From an uncultured Clostridia bacterium (GTDB lineage: Bacteria > Bacillota > Clostridia > Lachnospirales > Anaerotignaceae), in contig CALFPN010000116.1 in the NCBI GenBank assembly GCA_937919015.1, positions 1-21,175 on the forward strand: a stretch of DNA of 21,175 nucleotides, written 5' to 3'. Each line of letters opens with the position of its first letter. Positions within the stretch are counted from its first letter, which is position 1. Below are positions 1-8,004 of the stretch, one piece after another. Below the pieces are notes generated by a model, which was not told the origin of the DNA, searched no databases, and saw only the letters and a list, made by a program, of their open reading frames with translations. The position numbers and the translations under genes are program-made.

Positions 1-54
<54 letters not shown>

Positions 55-73
55 ACGTCTTAACGCAAGACAT

Positions 74-102
74 ATTATGCCACAAGCATTTTACTTTGTC
101 AA
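74..102 (-). promoter_or_regulatory. Promoter of the tRNA-Arg gene
   Basis: The minus strand shows a perfect -35 box TTGACA (97-102), a 17-bp spacer and CATAAT (74-79), which is 5 of 6 to the sigma-A -10 consensus. Transcription would start near 67, about a dozen bases before the mature tRNA 5' end at 54. This is the best sigma-A match seen in the window, as expected for a stable RNA gene. Confidence 0.85.
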
Positions 103-121
103 CATATTTTTTATTTTTTTC

Positions 122-164
122 AAAAAGTTTTTTGCGGAGCAAAAAAGACCTTCACTCCGCAAAA
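122..164 (-). terminator. Terminator of the rph-rdgB-yfcE operon
   Basis: A 10-bp perfect inverted repeat (TTTTGCGGAG at 155-164 read on the minus strand, partner at 130-139) lies 7 bases past the yfcE stop. It is followed by AACTTTTT rather than an immediate T-run, so termination may be imperfect. The hairpin also separates the operon from the tRNA-Arg promoter. Confidence 0.7.
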
Positions 165-170
165 CCAGAT

Positions 171-680
171 TCAATTGATCCGTTTGAAATGTTCTCCATT
201 CCAGTATTCCATAATGGCCCCTTCTACCTTGCCGTTTTCAATGGTCAGGATGCCAAAGGTAGGCAGACCGCCACCACGGGGAAGGGAAATGCTGCCGGGA
301 TTGAACAAAGTCACCTGCCAGCTATCGTCCCACACAGGCATATGGGTATGGCCAAAAAGAACCACATCTGCCCCCTGTTCCGCCGCCCAATAGGAAATGG
401 TATCGGGGTTCCAGTGAACACGCTGCTTATGCCCATGGGTCAGCAGAAGGTTCTTTCCCCCTGCCCGCACCATCTTCTTGGAGGGCGTATCCATCAGGTA
501 GTCATTATTCCCCTTTACATAATGAAAAGGCAGATTCGGAAATTCTTTCTGCAATTCCAGTGCATCTGCGTCATGGTCGCCCAGATGGAATACCATGTCC
601 ATTTTATCCCCGATCCGCTTCAGCACATTTCTGGCATTATCCAGATAGGAATGGGTATCGCTCAAAACCAAAATCTTCAT
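171..680 (-). CDS. YfcE/YsnB-family metallophosphoesterase
   Basis: A 169-aa calcineurin-like phosphoesterase of the YfcE/MJ0936 family, cytosolic, acting on phosphodiester or phosphomonoester substrates with a two-metal centre; the cellular substrate is not known. The metal-binding blocks are all present: SDTH (D8, H10), GDHD (D35), GNND (58-60), THGH (H82, H84) and GHTH (H111, H113), plus the NPGS block near 127. Length is normal for the family. It starts 4 bases after the rdgB stop, and its ribosome binding site (AAAGGAA) lies inside the last rdgB codons, so translation is probably coupled. The order rph-rdgB-yfcE matches rph-ysnA-ysnB of Bacillus subtilis. It ends in TGA directly before a hairpin terminator. 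Confidence 0.93.
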   Translation of the reverse strand: MKILVLSDTHSYLDNARNVLKRIGDKMDMVFHLGDHDADALELQKEFPNLPFHYVKGNNDYLMDTPSKKMVRAGGKNLLLTHGHKQRVHWNPDTISYWAAEQGADVVLFGHTHMPVWDDSWQVTLFNPGSISLPRGGGLPTFGILTIENGKVEGAIMEYWNGEHFKRIN

Positions 681-684
681 AAGA

Positions 685-1278
685 TCACAGTTCCTTTTTC
701 AAGAGTTCTTTCATCTTGCCCAGAGCCTTCCCTCTGTGGCTGATGGCATTCTTTTCTTCCGCAGAAAGTTCCGCCATATATCTGCCCTTATCAGGCACAT
801 AGAAAATAGGATCATAGCCGAAGCCGTTTTCCCCCTTCACTTCATAGCCGATGATGCCTTCCACCGTATCATAGGTAGTCAGTCTTCTGCCATCGGGGAA
901 AGCCGCTGCAATGCAGCTGACAAAACGGGCCGTTCTTTTTTCTGCGGGAACGCCGTCCAGTTTTTCAAAAATCGCTTTGAATCGTTCCTCATAGGGTGTA
1001 TCTTCCCCCATGAAACGGGCAGAGTATACACCGGGAGCCTTGTCCATGTAGTCGATTTCCAGACCGGAATCATCTGCCAGTGTGATCTTACCGCTGACCT
1101 CCATGATCTGCACTGCTTTTTTCATAGAATTTTCTTCAAATGTTGTGCCGTCTTCCACCACATCAATGGTGATACCAGCATCCTCCATGGAAATCACGTT
1201 CACATCCATATCCGCCAAAATGGCATTGATTTCTTTGATTTTTCCTTTATTTTTTGTTGCAAAAATAATCGTTTCCAT
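685..1278 (-). CDS. rdgB: XTP/dITP diphosphatase (HAM1/RdgB family)
   Basis: A 197-aa house-cleaning pyrophosphatase that hydrolyses non-canonical purine nucleoside triphosphates (ITP, dITP, XTP) to monophosphates, keeping hypoxanthine and xanthine out of DNA and RNA. Visible family blocks are ATKNKGKIKE (7-16), TFEENSMKKA (46-55), ADDSGLEID (68-76, with the key Asp pair), GVYSARF (83-89), GFGYDPIF (near 152) and the C-terminal SHRGKALGKM. Length is typical. The ribosome binding site AAGGAG overlaps the rph stop codon (TAAGGAG), so the gene is translated within the rph transcript. Confidence 0.97.
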   Translation of the reverse strand: METIIFATKNKGKIKEINAILADMDVNVISMEDAGITIDVVEDGTTFEENSMKKAVQIMEVSGKITLADDSGLEIDYMDKAPGVYSARFMGEDTPYEERFKAIFEKLDGVPAEKRTARFVSCIAAAFPDGRRLTTYDTVEGIIGYEVKGENGFGYDPIFYVPDKGRYMAELSAEEKNAISHRGKALGKMKELLKKEL

Positions 1279-1288
1279 CTTTTTCTCC

Positions 1289-2026
1289 TTATTTCAATTC
1301 CAGCCCGCCCAGTGCCGCCTGCTGCATTTCCTTCAGTTCCGCAGTTGCTTTTCTGCCCAGATCCAAGAGTTCCAAGAGCTGCTCCTGCGTAAATGTGCCG
1401 TGTTCCCCTGTGCCCTGCACTTCCACGAAATTGCCTTCGTCTGTCATGATGATGTTCATATCCACCTCTGCCGCAGAGTCTTCTTCATAGCAAAGGTCAG
1501 CCATGGCAACACCATCCACCACGCCAACGCTGACTGCGGAAATATATCTGTGCAGAGGCATTTTTTCAATGAGCCCTTCCTCCACCAGTTTCTGACAGGC
1601 CAGTGCCAGTGCCACAAAACCGCCTGTGATGGAAGCGGTTCTGGTGCCGCCGTCTGCCTGAATGACATCACAGTCCACAGTGATACTTCTTTCGCCCAGC
1701 TCTTCAAAATTCACCGCTGCACGCAATGCTCTGCCGATGAGACGCTGAATTTCCGTGGAACGCTGGTTCAGTTTCAGTTTGTTGATATCTCTTTTGTTTC
1801 TGGTAGCTGTAGCACGGGGCAGCATGGAGTATTCCGCTGTCACCCAGCCTTCGCCTGTGCCTTTTTTATGGGGAGGTACATTTTCCTCCACCGATGCATT
1901 GCACAGCACCTTTGTATTGCCCCATTCGATGAGAACGGAACCTTCCGCATAGCGGGTAAAATCCTTGATGATATTTACAGGACGCAGTTCGTCCACTTTT
2001 CTGCCGTCAAAACGATTGTGCTCCAT
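1289..2026 (-). CDS. rph: Ribonuclease PH
   Basis: A 245-aa phosphorolytic 3'-5' exoribonuclease that trims tRNA precursors to the CCA end. The N-terminus (R-x-DGRKVDELRPV) and the blocks GSVLIEWGNTKVLCNASVEE, EYSMLPRATATR and CDVIQADGGTRTASITGGFVAL are characteristic, including the phosphate-binding TR residues in GTRTASITG. Length is standard. The start is set by a strong GAGGAGG site. It is the first gene of rph-rdgB-yfcE, with its own extended -10 promoter directly after the terminator of the preceding amidase gene. Confidence 0.97.
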   Translation of the reverse strand: MEHNRFDGRKVDELRPVNIIKDFTRYAEGSVLIEWGNTKVLCNASVEENVPPHKKGTGEGWVTAEYSMLPRATATRNKRDINKLKLNQRSTEIQRLIGRALRAAVNFEELGERSITVDCDVIQADGGTRTASITGGFVALALACQKLVEEGLIEKMPLHRYISAVSVGVVDGVAMADLCYEEDSAAEVDMNIIMTDEGNFVEVQGTGEHGTFTQEQLLELLDLGRKATAELKEMQQAALGGLELK

Positions 2027-2059
2027 ACTTTCTTCCTCCTCAATTTTTTCTTAATTTTT

Positions 2060-2070
2060 AGTATACCATA
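2060..2070 (-). promoter_or_regulatory. Extended -10 promoter of rph-rdgB-yfcE
   Basis: On the minus strand TGGTATACT provides a TGn extension plus TATACT (-10 at 2060-2065). No recognisable -35 box is present at 17 bp, which fits an extended -10 promoter. It lies between the amidase terminator and the rph ribosome binding site. Confidence 0.6.
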
Positions 2071-2082
2071 TTCTTTCGTATA

Positions 2083-2110
2083 GAAAAAGCCATGACTTTT
2101 TAGTCATGGC
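2083..2110 (-). terminator. Rho-independent terminator of the amidase gene
   Basis: A perfect 8-bp stem GCCATGAC/GTCATGGC with a 6-nt loop (2089-2110) is followed on the minus strand by TTTTTC. It begins 12 bases after the amidase stop. Confidence 0.92.
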
Positions 2111-2121
2111 TTATATCATTA

Positions 2122-4176
2122 TCAAAGATCATACTCTTTCATCATTTTAATAATTGCTTTCCCAATTGCTTCTGCAGCCAAATCCTGATTATCTTCAACC
2201 GTAATTTTATATGCATCACCAGGGTTTGTCAGGAAACAAACCTCTACTAAAATTGCCGGAATCTTTGTAGAATTTAAAATCAAAATCGCTTGATCCAATT
2301 TTGCACCACGATTTGTCATATCCAATGCCTGAGGCAGATAACTCTGCATGATCTGCGCCGCCTGCAGGCTTGTCATTTTTGCACTTGCATCATTGCTATG
2401 CACTGCATACAACGTTTCTGTCCCATTCCCTAGCACCGGGCCAGAATTCATATGAATTGAAACCATCAAATCAGCGATCTGATTTGCTGTTTTCGCACGT
2501 TCAGCATTAGCAGGACGTGTTGCATCATCCCCTCTGGTCATATAAACCTTAATATTAGAATTATCCTTTACATAGTCTTCTACTTTCTTTGCGATTACCA
2601 AGTTCATGGTTTTTTCAACGATACCATTTGCACTCGCACCGGGATCATTGCCCCCATGGCCCGCATCCAGCAGCAGCACTTTATCATACACATCCTGAGG
2701 GTTCTTCACATGGATCACATATCTGTCCTTTTCTTCCGTAATGCTGTAGCAGCTGATACGGTTTTGGCGGAAACGCAAAGTCGTTTTGCCGCCTTTGGTA
2801 AATACTTCGATGCTTTCAATCACATCATCCCCGATGGCATACGTTCCTTCGCCATATACATCAGACAGATCCTTCGGCAGGGTCACATCAAAATACCCAT
2901 TCAGATAATGGTCTTCCAATTTTACGCTGCCCGCTTTGAAGGAATCTTCTTTATCCAGATACAGCACATCCTTCGCACCGTTATAGGTCATATGCTGCAG
3001 AGAAGAACGGAAGATGGTCAGTGTGCCGCCGTTGTCATCCTCACTGTAGCTGAATTCCGTCAAATCCCCCACTTCGAATACCAGTCGCAGGGGGGTGTCA
3101 GTAAACATACCGCTTCTGCCGGCAAATACATATTCCAGATCATCCACATCCAATTCATCATCCAGTTCAGATTCTACATTGGGAATATCCACTACAATGC
3201 GAGTAGGGTCGGACAGGGTGAATACATTGGCACCCAGCGCGCCGTCCCCTTCGATCTCGATGATATCCCTATCATTTTTATGCTTGCAGGAAATATCCTC
3301 CACTGTCACCTTGTCAAATGTCACGATGACCTTCGTGCCGTCGGCACTTTCTGTCACTTCGTATTTTTTCTTTGCAGAAAGATCCAGCACAACTCTGGTG
3401 TATGTGGTACCGTCTTCCGCTGTATGCTGCGCCGTTCTTACCGCAGATACGATGGAACTGTTTGTGGCTGTGATCTTGGATGCCAGTCCGCTTTTTGCGC
3501 CATAGAAATCCAGTACGATCTTATCGTTGGCCACGATCACTTCTTCCCAGTCTGTGATTTTACCATTTGCCTGAATGGAGAACACCTGACCTGCGGTTTT
3601 GCTGGCAGGAACATTCACCTTATTCAGCGTAATGCAAGGTGCGGCAGGTGTTGTGGGTACAGAGGGTGTCGAAGGTACAGACGGCTGCGCTGCTTTCTTC
3701 TCTGCAATATTTACGGTTCTTGTAGCATCATCCCATGTAATATTCAGATCCAAAGCCGTTGCCAGCGCGCGGACAGGCAGCATGGTTCTGTCATTGACGA
3801 TCATCGGAGGAACATCCATAGAAAAATTCTTCCCGTTCTGCTGCCCCGTTTTATTGTTGATGGTAAATACCAGCGTATAGTCATCATTCACCACATATAC
3901 CTGCTGTGCAGCTTCGTTCCATACTACTTCACAGCCCAGTTCCTGAGCGATCTGTCGCATGGGCAGCATAGTTCTGCCGTCGATGGATACCGCGGGCATA
4001 TCCTTAGGTGTCATGGTTTTCCCATCGATCTTCACATTGATCTCAGGGGCATTGTATGTATGATTTTTACCGTTATACTTTAAATTCATGCTGACATTGG
4101 CTGCAAAGGCTGTTACGGATGAAACCATCCCCACCGCCATGGTTGTCAGCAGAAGCCGTTTCCACTTACTTCTCAT
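2122..4176 (-). CDS. Exported N-acetylmuramoyl-L-alanine amidase with AMIN and copper-amine-oxidase-like domains
   Basis: A 684-aa secreted peptidoglycan hydrolase that cleaves the amide bond between MurNAc and L-Ala. ATG 4176 is chosen because AGGAGG lies 9 bases before it and a signal peptide follows at once (cleavage near A25); an in-frame ATG at 4254 would bury this signal. Domains in order: a copper-amine-oxidase-like N-terminal domain (about 30-165, with two DGRTMLPMR/NDRTMLPVR repeats), a Pro/Thr linker (about 165-185), AMIN-like cell-wall-targeting segments (about 190-490), and a C-terminal Amidase_3 domain starting at D504. Zinc ligands and catalytic residues are visible: H507 (DAGHGG), E521 (GIVEK), H575 (SIHMNS) and E645 (LVEVCF). 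It is a monocistronic unit with its own promoter and terminator. Confidence 0.93.
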   Translation of the reverse strand: MRSKWKRLLLTTMAVGMVSSVTAFAANVSMNLKYNGKNHTYNAPEINVKIDGKTMTPKDMPAVSIDGRTMLPMRQIAQELGCEVVWNEAAQQVYVVNDDYTLVFTINNKTGQQNGKNFSMDVPPMIVNDRTMLPVRALATALDLNITWDDATRTVNIAEKKAAQPSVPSTPSVPTTPAAPCITLNKVNVPASKTAGQVFSIQANGKITDWEEVIVANDKIVLDFYGAKSGLASKITATNSSIVSAVRTAQHTAEDGTTYTRVVLDLSAKKKYEVTESADGTKVIVTFDKVTVEDISCKHKNDRDIIEIEGDGALGANVFTLSDPTRIVVDIPNVESELDDELDVDDLEYVFAGRSGMFTDTPLRLVFEVGDLTEFSYSEDDNGGTLTIFRSSLQHMTYNGAKDVLYLDKEDSFKAGSVKLEDHYLNGYFDVTLPKDLSDVYGEGTYAIGDDVIESIEVFTKGGKTTLRFRQNRISCYSITEEKDRYVIHVKNPQDVYDKVLLLDAGHGGNDPGASANGIVEKTMNLVIAKKVEDYVKDNSNIKVYMTRGDDATRPANAERAKTANQIADLMVSIHMNSGPVLGNGTETLYAVHSNDASAKMTSLQAAQIMQSYLPQALDMTNRGAKLDQAILILNSTKIPAILVEVCFLTNPGDAYKITVEDNQDLAAEAIGKAIIKMMKEYDL

Positions 4177-4207
4177 TCGTGTATTCCTCCTGCTTTGTTC
4201 TTTCTTA

Positions 4208-4225
4208 TGTAAAGTGTATTTTACA
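4208..4225. promoter_or_regulatory. 18-bp inverted repeat in the amidase leader (possible operator)
   Basis: TGTAAA and TTTACA arms separated by 6 bp form a perfect 6-bp dyad between the amidase -10 box and its ribosome binding site. The position just downstream of the likely start of transcription suits a repressor site or a small leader hairpin. No specific regulator is implied. Confidence 0.35.
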
Positions 4226-4244
4226 CCATAATTCTTCATTATGA

Positions 4245-4253
4245 AGTATAGCA
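4245..4253 (-). promoter_or_regulatory. Extended -10 promoter of the amidase gene
   Basis: On the minus strand TGCTATACT gives a TGn motif plus TATACT (-10 at 4245-4250). No clear -35 box is seen. The likely transcript start is about 60 bases before the ATG at 4176. Confidence 0.55.
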
Positions 4254-4312
4254 CAAAAGTCGAAAAAAGAAAGATTCTTTCTGTTTTTGAAAGAAAATCT
4301 TAATAATTTGTC

Positions 4313-4350
4313 GAAAAAAATCCACCTGCTGTTCCCAACAGATGGACTTT
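4313..4350 (-). terminator. Rho-independent terminator of the LonB-like gene
   Basis: An 11-bp stem (TCCATCTGTTG with its partner CAGCAGGTGGA, two G-U pairs, GGAA loop) followed by seven T residues on the minus strand, 16 bases past the LonB-like stop codon. Confidence 0.92.
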
Positions 4351-4365
4351 CAGTCAAATTTTATG

Positions 4366-6768
4366 TTATTCCTTCCCCTGCGCTCTCTGATCAAAAGCCT
4401 TCAGTTTTTTCATAACCTTTCCATGGACACTGTTTGCAGGGAAATTACCCGCCTTATTCTTCTTTCCGGCAGGTGTTCCCATCAGAAGTTCAATGCCTTC
4501 ATCGATATGAGTGATGGGATAGATATGGAACATACCATTTTTCACTGCTTCCACCACTTCATCCTTCAGCACCAGATCCTTCACATTGGAAACAGGAATA
4601 ATGACACCCTGTTTACCCGTCAGCCCGCGCTTTTTGCACAGGTCAAAGAAGCCTTCAATCTTATATGTCACGCCGCCAATGGCCTGAATTTCCCCTTTCT
4701 GGTTGACAGAGCCCGTCACCGCCAAGTCCTGACGGATGGGCAGTTCAGACAGGGAGGACAGGATACAATACAATTCCGTACTGGAAGCAGAATCCCCGTC
4801 GATGCCGTTATAATTCTGTTCAAAGCAAACGCGGCAGGAAAGAGACAGGGGGAAATTCTGGGCATAGGTCTGCCCCAGAAAACCGGTGATAATCTGCACA
4901 CCCTTATCATGGGTCTGGCCACTCATACGGGCTTCCTTTTCAATATTCACGATGCCCGATTTACCAACATAGGTCGTTGCTGTGATGCGGGAAGGATTGC
5001 CAAAGGCATAACTGCCCATATCCAGCACCGCCAGACCGTTAATCTGCCCCACTTCCGCACCGTCGGTATCGATCATGATAACATTTTCTTCCAGCATTTC
5101 GTCCAGTTTTTCTTCATAGAGCTTCATACGCTGTTCTTTTTCTTCAATGGTTTTTTTGATATGAGCCGCTGTCACCAGTTCCGCCCCTTCCAGCTTCGCC
5201 CATGTGACCGCTTCACAGAGGATCTCCGCCAGATGGTTGAATCGGGTGGACAACTTGTCCTGCCGTTCCGCAGAGCGGGAAGAATATTCCACAATGGCGC
5301 AGACTGCGCTCGCATCAAATTCCATGGTCTTTTCTCTTTCCACGAAACGCTTGATAAACTGAGCAATCTTTCCGATGTTTTCATCGGTTCTGGGCATTTC
5401 GTAGTCGAAATCTGCTCTGATCTTAAAGAATTTATCGAATTCCTCATCATACTGATCCAGCACATCATAATAATAGCCGCTGCCAATCATAATAACCTTG
5501 ATATTTGCAGGAATGGGTTCCGGCTTCAGGGTAGGTGCCACCACTGCCCCCAGCTGTTCACGAATCGAATCCATGTTGATCTCTTTCGTCTTAATCACAC
5601 GGCGCAGAGCCTCCCACGCCTGAGGCATAGACAGGATATCCTGCGCCTGCACGATGAGATAGCCACCGTTGGCCTTATGGAACAGACCGCCTTTGATTTT
5701 CATGAAATCCGTGGTCAGGTTACCGAATTCGCTGTCATATTCCACTTCCCCCACCAGATTGCTGTAAGAAGGATTGAATGTCACCACAACAGGCGCACCT
5801 TTGGATTTGGAATGGTCTACAATGAGATTGACCTTATATTTCAGCGTCACATCTTCCGCAGGCTTTTTATTCAGCATGGGCAAAAGAGAAGCCAGACTGT
5901 CTTCCCCTTCTTCTTCTTCCTCGATGAACTGACTGATATTTTCCAGCACATCTTCCTGCACGTCTTTAATATAGGAAATGACCCTTTCATACTGCTGGTA
6001 TTTTCCCTGCACCTCATTGACATGATGGCCAATGGCAAACATCCCTGTTGTATAATCCAGCTGATCCATCTGTTTTTTGGATTCCTTATCCAGATCCCGC
6101 AGTTCCCGCATGATGGAACCGGCCTTTTCCTGTACCATCTGAGAGTTTTTTTCAATGGTATCCTTGGCCTCTTCACTTAAATCATCATATTCCTCTTCGC
6201 CAACAGCCTTGCCTTCCACCACAGGCATGAAAAACACACCGGAATTGGTGGTTTTCACCTGAAAATCATGCTGTTCCGCCACTGTACTCATTTCCGTCAT
6301 CAGGGCATCTCTTTTTTCATCAAAGGAACGTTCCAGCGCAAGTTTCCGGGCATCATATTCTTCTGTACGGAAGGCCTTCTGCAATTCTGTGCGAAACAGC
6401 TGAACCAATTCCGCCATATCCTCCTTAAACTGCTTGCCGTGGCCCGCTTCAAAGCGCAGTGCCAGAGGGCTTCTGGGGCTCTGGAAGTTATATACATAGC
6501 ACCAGTCATAGGGCACGGCCTCCGTTTCCGCCAGTTTTTCCGTACTGCTGCGGGCATAGGTGGTTTTGCCCGTGCCGGAAGGCCCTGCCATATAAATATT
6601 ATAGCCCTTCATTTTTACCGCCAAGCCAAAATCAAAAGCCTTTACGGCTCTGTCCTGCCCGATGACCCCTTCCAGAGGACTTACCTCTGCCGTAGTCCGA
6701 AACCCCAGTTCCTCGGGAAAACAGCCTTTTTTCAGCTGTGTATATTCCAATTCAAATGGTTTTGTCAT
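4366..6768 (-). CDS. LonB-like ATP-dependent protease (AAA plus Lon protease domain)
   Basis: An 800-aa cytosolic AAA+ protease of the family usually annotated as Lon protease family/AAA_32, distinct from the LonA at the right end of the window. It lacks the LonA N-terminal substrate-binding domain. The Walker A is GPSGTGKT (62-69). A long charged, probably coiled-coil insert follows (about 120-270). A Walker-B-like segment GGYLIVQAQD lies near 370. The C-terminal Lon protease domain has the Ser-Lys dyad as S660 (GDSASS) and K703 (TYKIEG). The start is supported by AAGGAGA. It lies 73 bases after rimI, separated by a weak hairpin, and ends in a strong terminator. Confidence 0.9.
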   Translation of the reverse strand: MTKPFELEYTQLKKGCFPEELGFRTTAEVSPLEGVIGQDRAVKAFDFGLAVKMKGYNIYMAGPSGTGKTTYARSSTEKLAETEAVPYDWCYVYNFQSPRSPLALRFEAGHGKQFKEDMAELVQLFRTELQKAFRTEEYDARKLALERSFDEKRDALMTEMSTVAEQHDFQVKTTNSGVFFMPVVEGKAVGEEEYDDLSEEAKDTIEKNSQMVQEKAGSIMRELRDLDKESKKQMDQLDYTTGMFAIGHHVNEVQGKYQQYERVISYIKDVQEDVLENISQFIEEEEEGEDSLASLLPMLNKKPAEDVTLKYKVNLIVDHSKSKGAPVVVTFNPSYSNLVGEVEYDSEFGNLTTDFMKIKGGLFHKANGGYLIVQAQDILSMPQAWEALRRVIKTKEINMDSIREQLGAVVAPTLKPEPIPANIKVIMIGSGYYYDVLDQYDEEFDKFFKIRADFDYEMPRTDENIGKIAQFIKRFVEREKTMEFDASAVCAIVEYSSRSAERQDKLSTRFNHLAEILCEAVTWAKLEGAELVTAAHIKKTIEEKEQRMKLYEEKLDEMLEENVIMIDTDGAEVGQINGLAVLDMGSYAFGNPSRITATTYVGKSGIVNIEKEARMSGQTHDKGVQIITGFLGQTYAQNFPLSLSCRVCFEQNYNGIDGDSASSTELYCILSSLSELPIRQDLAVTGSVNQKGEIQAIGGVTYKIEGFFDLCKKRGLTGKQGVIIPVSNVKDLVLKDEVVEAVKNGMFHIYPITHIDEGIELLMGTPAGKKNKAGNFPANSVHGKVMKKLKAFDQRAQGKE

Positions 6769-6787
6769 GCTTTTTCATCTCCTTTAC

Positions 6788-6821
6788 AGAAAGCGTCGAG
6801 AATCATAAATATCCCCGACGC
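6788..6821 (-). terminator. Hairpin between rimI and the LonB-like gene (possible weak terminator)
   Basis: A 10-bp stem with two G-U pairs (GCGTCG core; arms 6793-6802 and 6812-6821) starts 20 bases after the rimI stop and is followed by TTTCTGT, a poor U-tract. It may attenuate rather than stop transcription into the LonB-like gene, for which no clear separate promoter is visible. Confidence 0.45.
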
Positions 6822-6841
6822 CCTAAAATTTTGATTTATGT

Positions 6842-7294
6842 TCAATTCTCTTCAGAAAAATATTTCCACATGATAATGGCATCTTCCTTTGTATCGGGAT
6901 AATAGTTCTTGCGGATGCCCTCCGCCTTGAAGCCATATTTATGATACAGGGCCTGCGCGGGGGCATTGCCCATACGCACTTCCAACGTCATACCAAACAT
7001 CTGCTTTTCTACGGCAATTGCAATCAGTTTTTCCATCAGCATACTGCCAACACCCTTGCGACGGGCTTCCTCCAGCACACCAACATTGGTGATATGGCCT
7101 TCCACCACCACATGCCACATGCCGGCATAGCCGATGACCTTGCCATCCTCCACGGCGACATAATAGATTGCCATGTTGTTTTCCTTTATTTCTCTTTCAA
7201 ACTCTGTACGACTCCAGGGAATGGAAAAGGTTGCTTTCTCCAACTCTGCCACGCCATCCAGATGCGCTTCCGTCATGGGAACGATTTCGATCAT
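6842..7294 (-). CDS. rimI: Ribosomal protein S18 alanine N-acetyltransferase (GNAT)
   Basis: A 150-aa GNAT acetyltransferase that transfers acetyl from acetyl-CoA to the N-terminal alanine of ribosomal protein S18. The acetyl-CoA loop is RRKGVG (78-83), followed by GSMLMEKLIAIA, and the C-terminal block EVRMGNAPAQALYHKYGF (105-122) is typical of RimI. Its ATG overlaps the natural tsaB stop codon (ATGA at 7291-7294), so its translation should be coupled to tsaB. The in-frame TGA in tsaB, 75 codons upstream, would break that coupling unless it is read through or ribosomes reinitiate. It ends in TGA. Confidence 0.93.
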   Translation of the reverse strand: MIEIVPMTEAHLDGVAELEKATFSIPWSRTEFEREIKENNMAIYYVAVEDGKVIGYAGMWHVVVEGHITNVGVLEEARRKGVGSMLMEKLIAIAVEKQMFGMTLEVRMGNAPAQALYHKYGFKAEGIRKNYYPDTKEDAIIMWKYFSEEN

Positions 7295-8001
7295 TTCCCT
7301 TCCTCCTTCGCCAGACGCTCTTCCCTTTCTCTTTCCGCCTGAGATTTTCTCAGGTAGATCAGTTCAAATTCGTCACTCTTCTTCGCCAGACCTTCTTCCG
7401 CCAGAATACGGCCCAAAGCCGCCACGGAAGAGGCACGCTGCATATTGCAGTGGGCAGGAGCAAACAGGAAAGCAGGGTTCTGTTCCAGCTTCGCTTTGTG
7501 TACAGGAACACCATCTCACAAAAAGATGACTTCATGCTCCAGCATTTCCGCAATCTCCATAACGCGATCAATGGATTCTGCCATATGGTCTGTCAGACGG
7601 ATCAGTTTGCCGTTTTCCCACATATAAAAAGCCGCATAAACCTGATTTCTTCTGGCATCCATAATGGGACAGATAAATTTATTTGTTTCAAACACATTAT
7701 ATGCCAGAGCATCCAGTGTGGGCACTGCCACCAAGGGCTTGTCCAGAGCCAGGGCAAAGCCCTTTGCTGTTGCCGCCCCGATCCTTAATCCTGTAAAGGA
7801 GCCGGGCCCTGCCGCACAGGCAATACAGTCAATAGACCCTTTGTCTGTTTCGGAACGCTCTATGATTTCTGCGATCATGGGCATGATCGTCTGGCTGTGG
7901 GTCAGTTTATAGTTCAGTGTAAATTCGCAGATGAGCTTATCATCCTCCACCAGAGCCGCACTGGCCGTCTGTCCTGTGGTATCGATCCCCAAAATTTTCA
8001 T
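7291..8001 (-). pseudogene. tsaB: tRNA t6A biosynthesis protein TsaB, interrupted by one in-frame TGA
   Basis: TsaB partners TsaD and TsaE in making N6-threonylcarbamoyladenosine at tRNA position 37. The frame from ATG 8001 (AGGAGG site; 3 bases after tsaE) to TGA 7291 is 236 codons, a normal TsaB length. It shows D7 in MKILGIDTT, AAGPGSFTGLRIG (63-75) and MDARRNQVYAA (114-124). Codon 162 (7516-7518) is TGA, in the sequence EVIFL-stop-DGVPVHKAKLEQ. Homologues usually have FLGDG or a similar glycine here, so GGA to TGA is the simplest change. The 74 codons after it carry no other stop or frameshift, keep recognisable TsaB sequence and end exactly on the rimI ATGA overlap. Either a very recent nonsense mutation, a sequencing error or readthrough; the translated product would otherwise stop at 161 aa. 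Confidence 0.9.
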
Positions 8002-8004
8002 AAA

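Noticed and set aside
736..1392. Long open frames on the plus strand opposite rdgB, rph, the amidase, the LonB-like gene and the acidic-tail membrane protein
   Set aside because: They are antisense to genes with unmistakable family motifs, lack ribosome binding sites, and read as low-complexity Phe/His/Cys-rich text typical of reverse-complement shadows.
7359..7571. A 70-codon minus-strand frame across the tsaB TGA that might suggest a frameshift rescue
   Set aside because: It is in a different frame whose sequence is not TsaB-like. The TsaB-like sequence continues in the original frame, so the lesion is a substitution and not a frameshift.
7291..8001. Selenocysteine at the tsaB TGA (and at 13313-13315)
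   Set aside because: No family member known to me uses Cys or Sec at the tsaB position, and I could not draw a convincing SECIS hairpin in the 40 bases after either TGA. Not excluded without a dedicated search, but unlikely.
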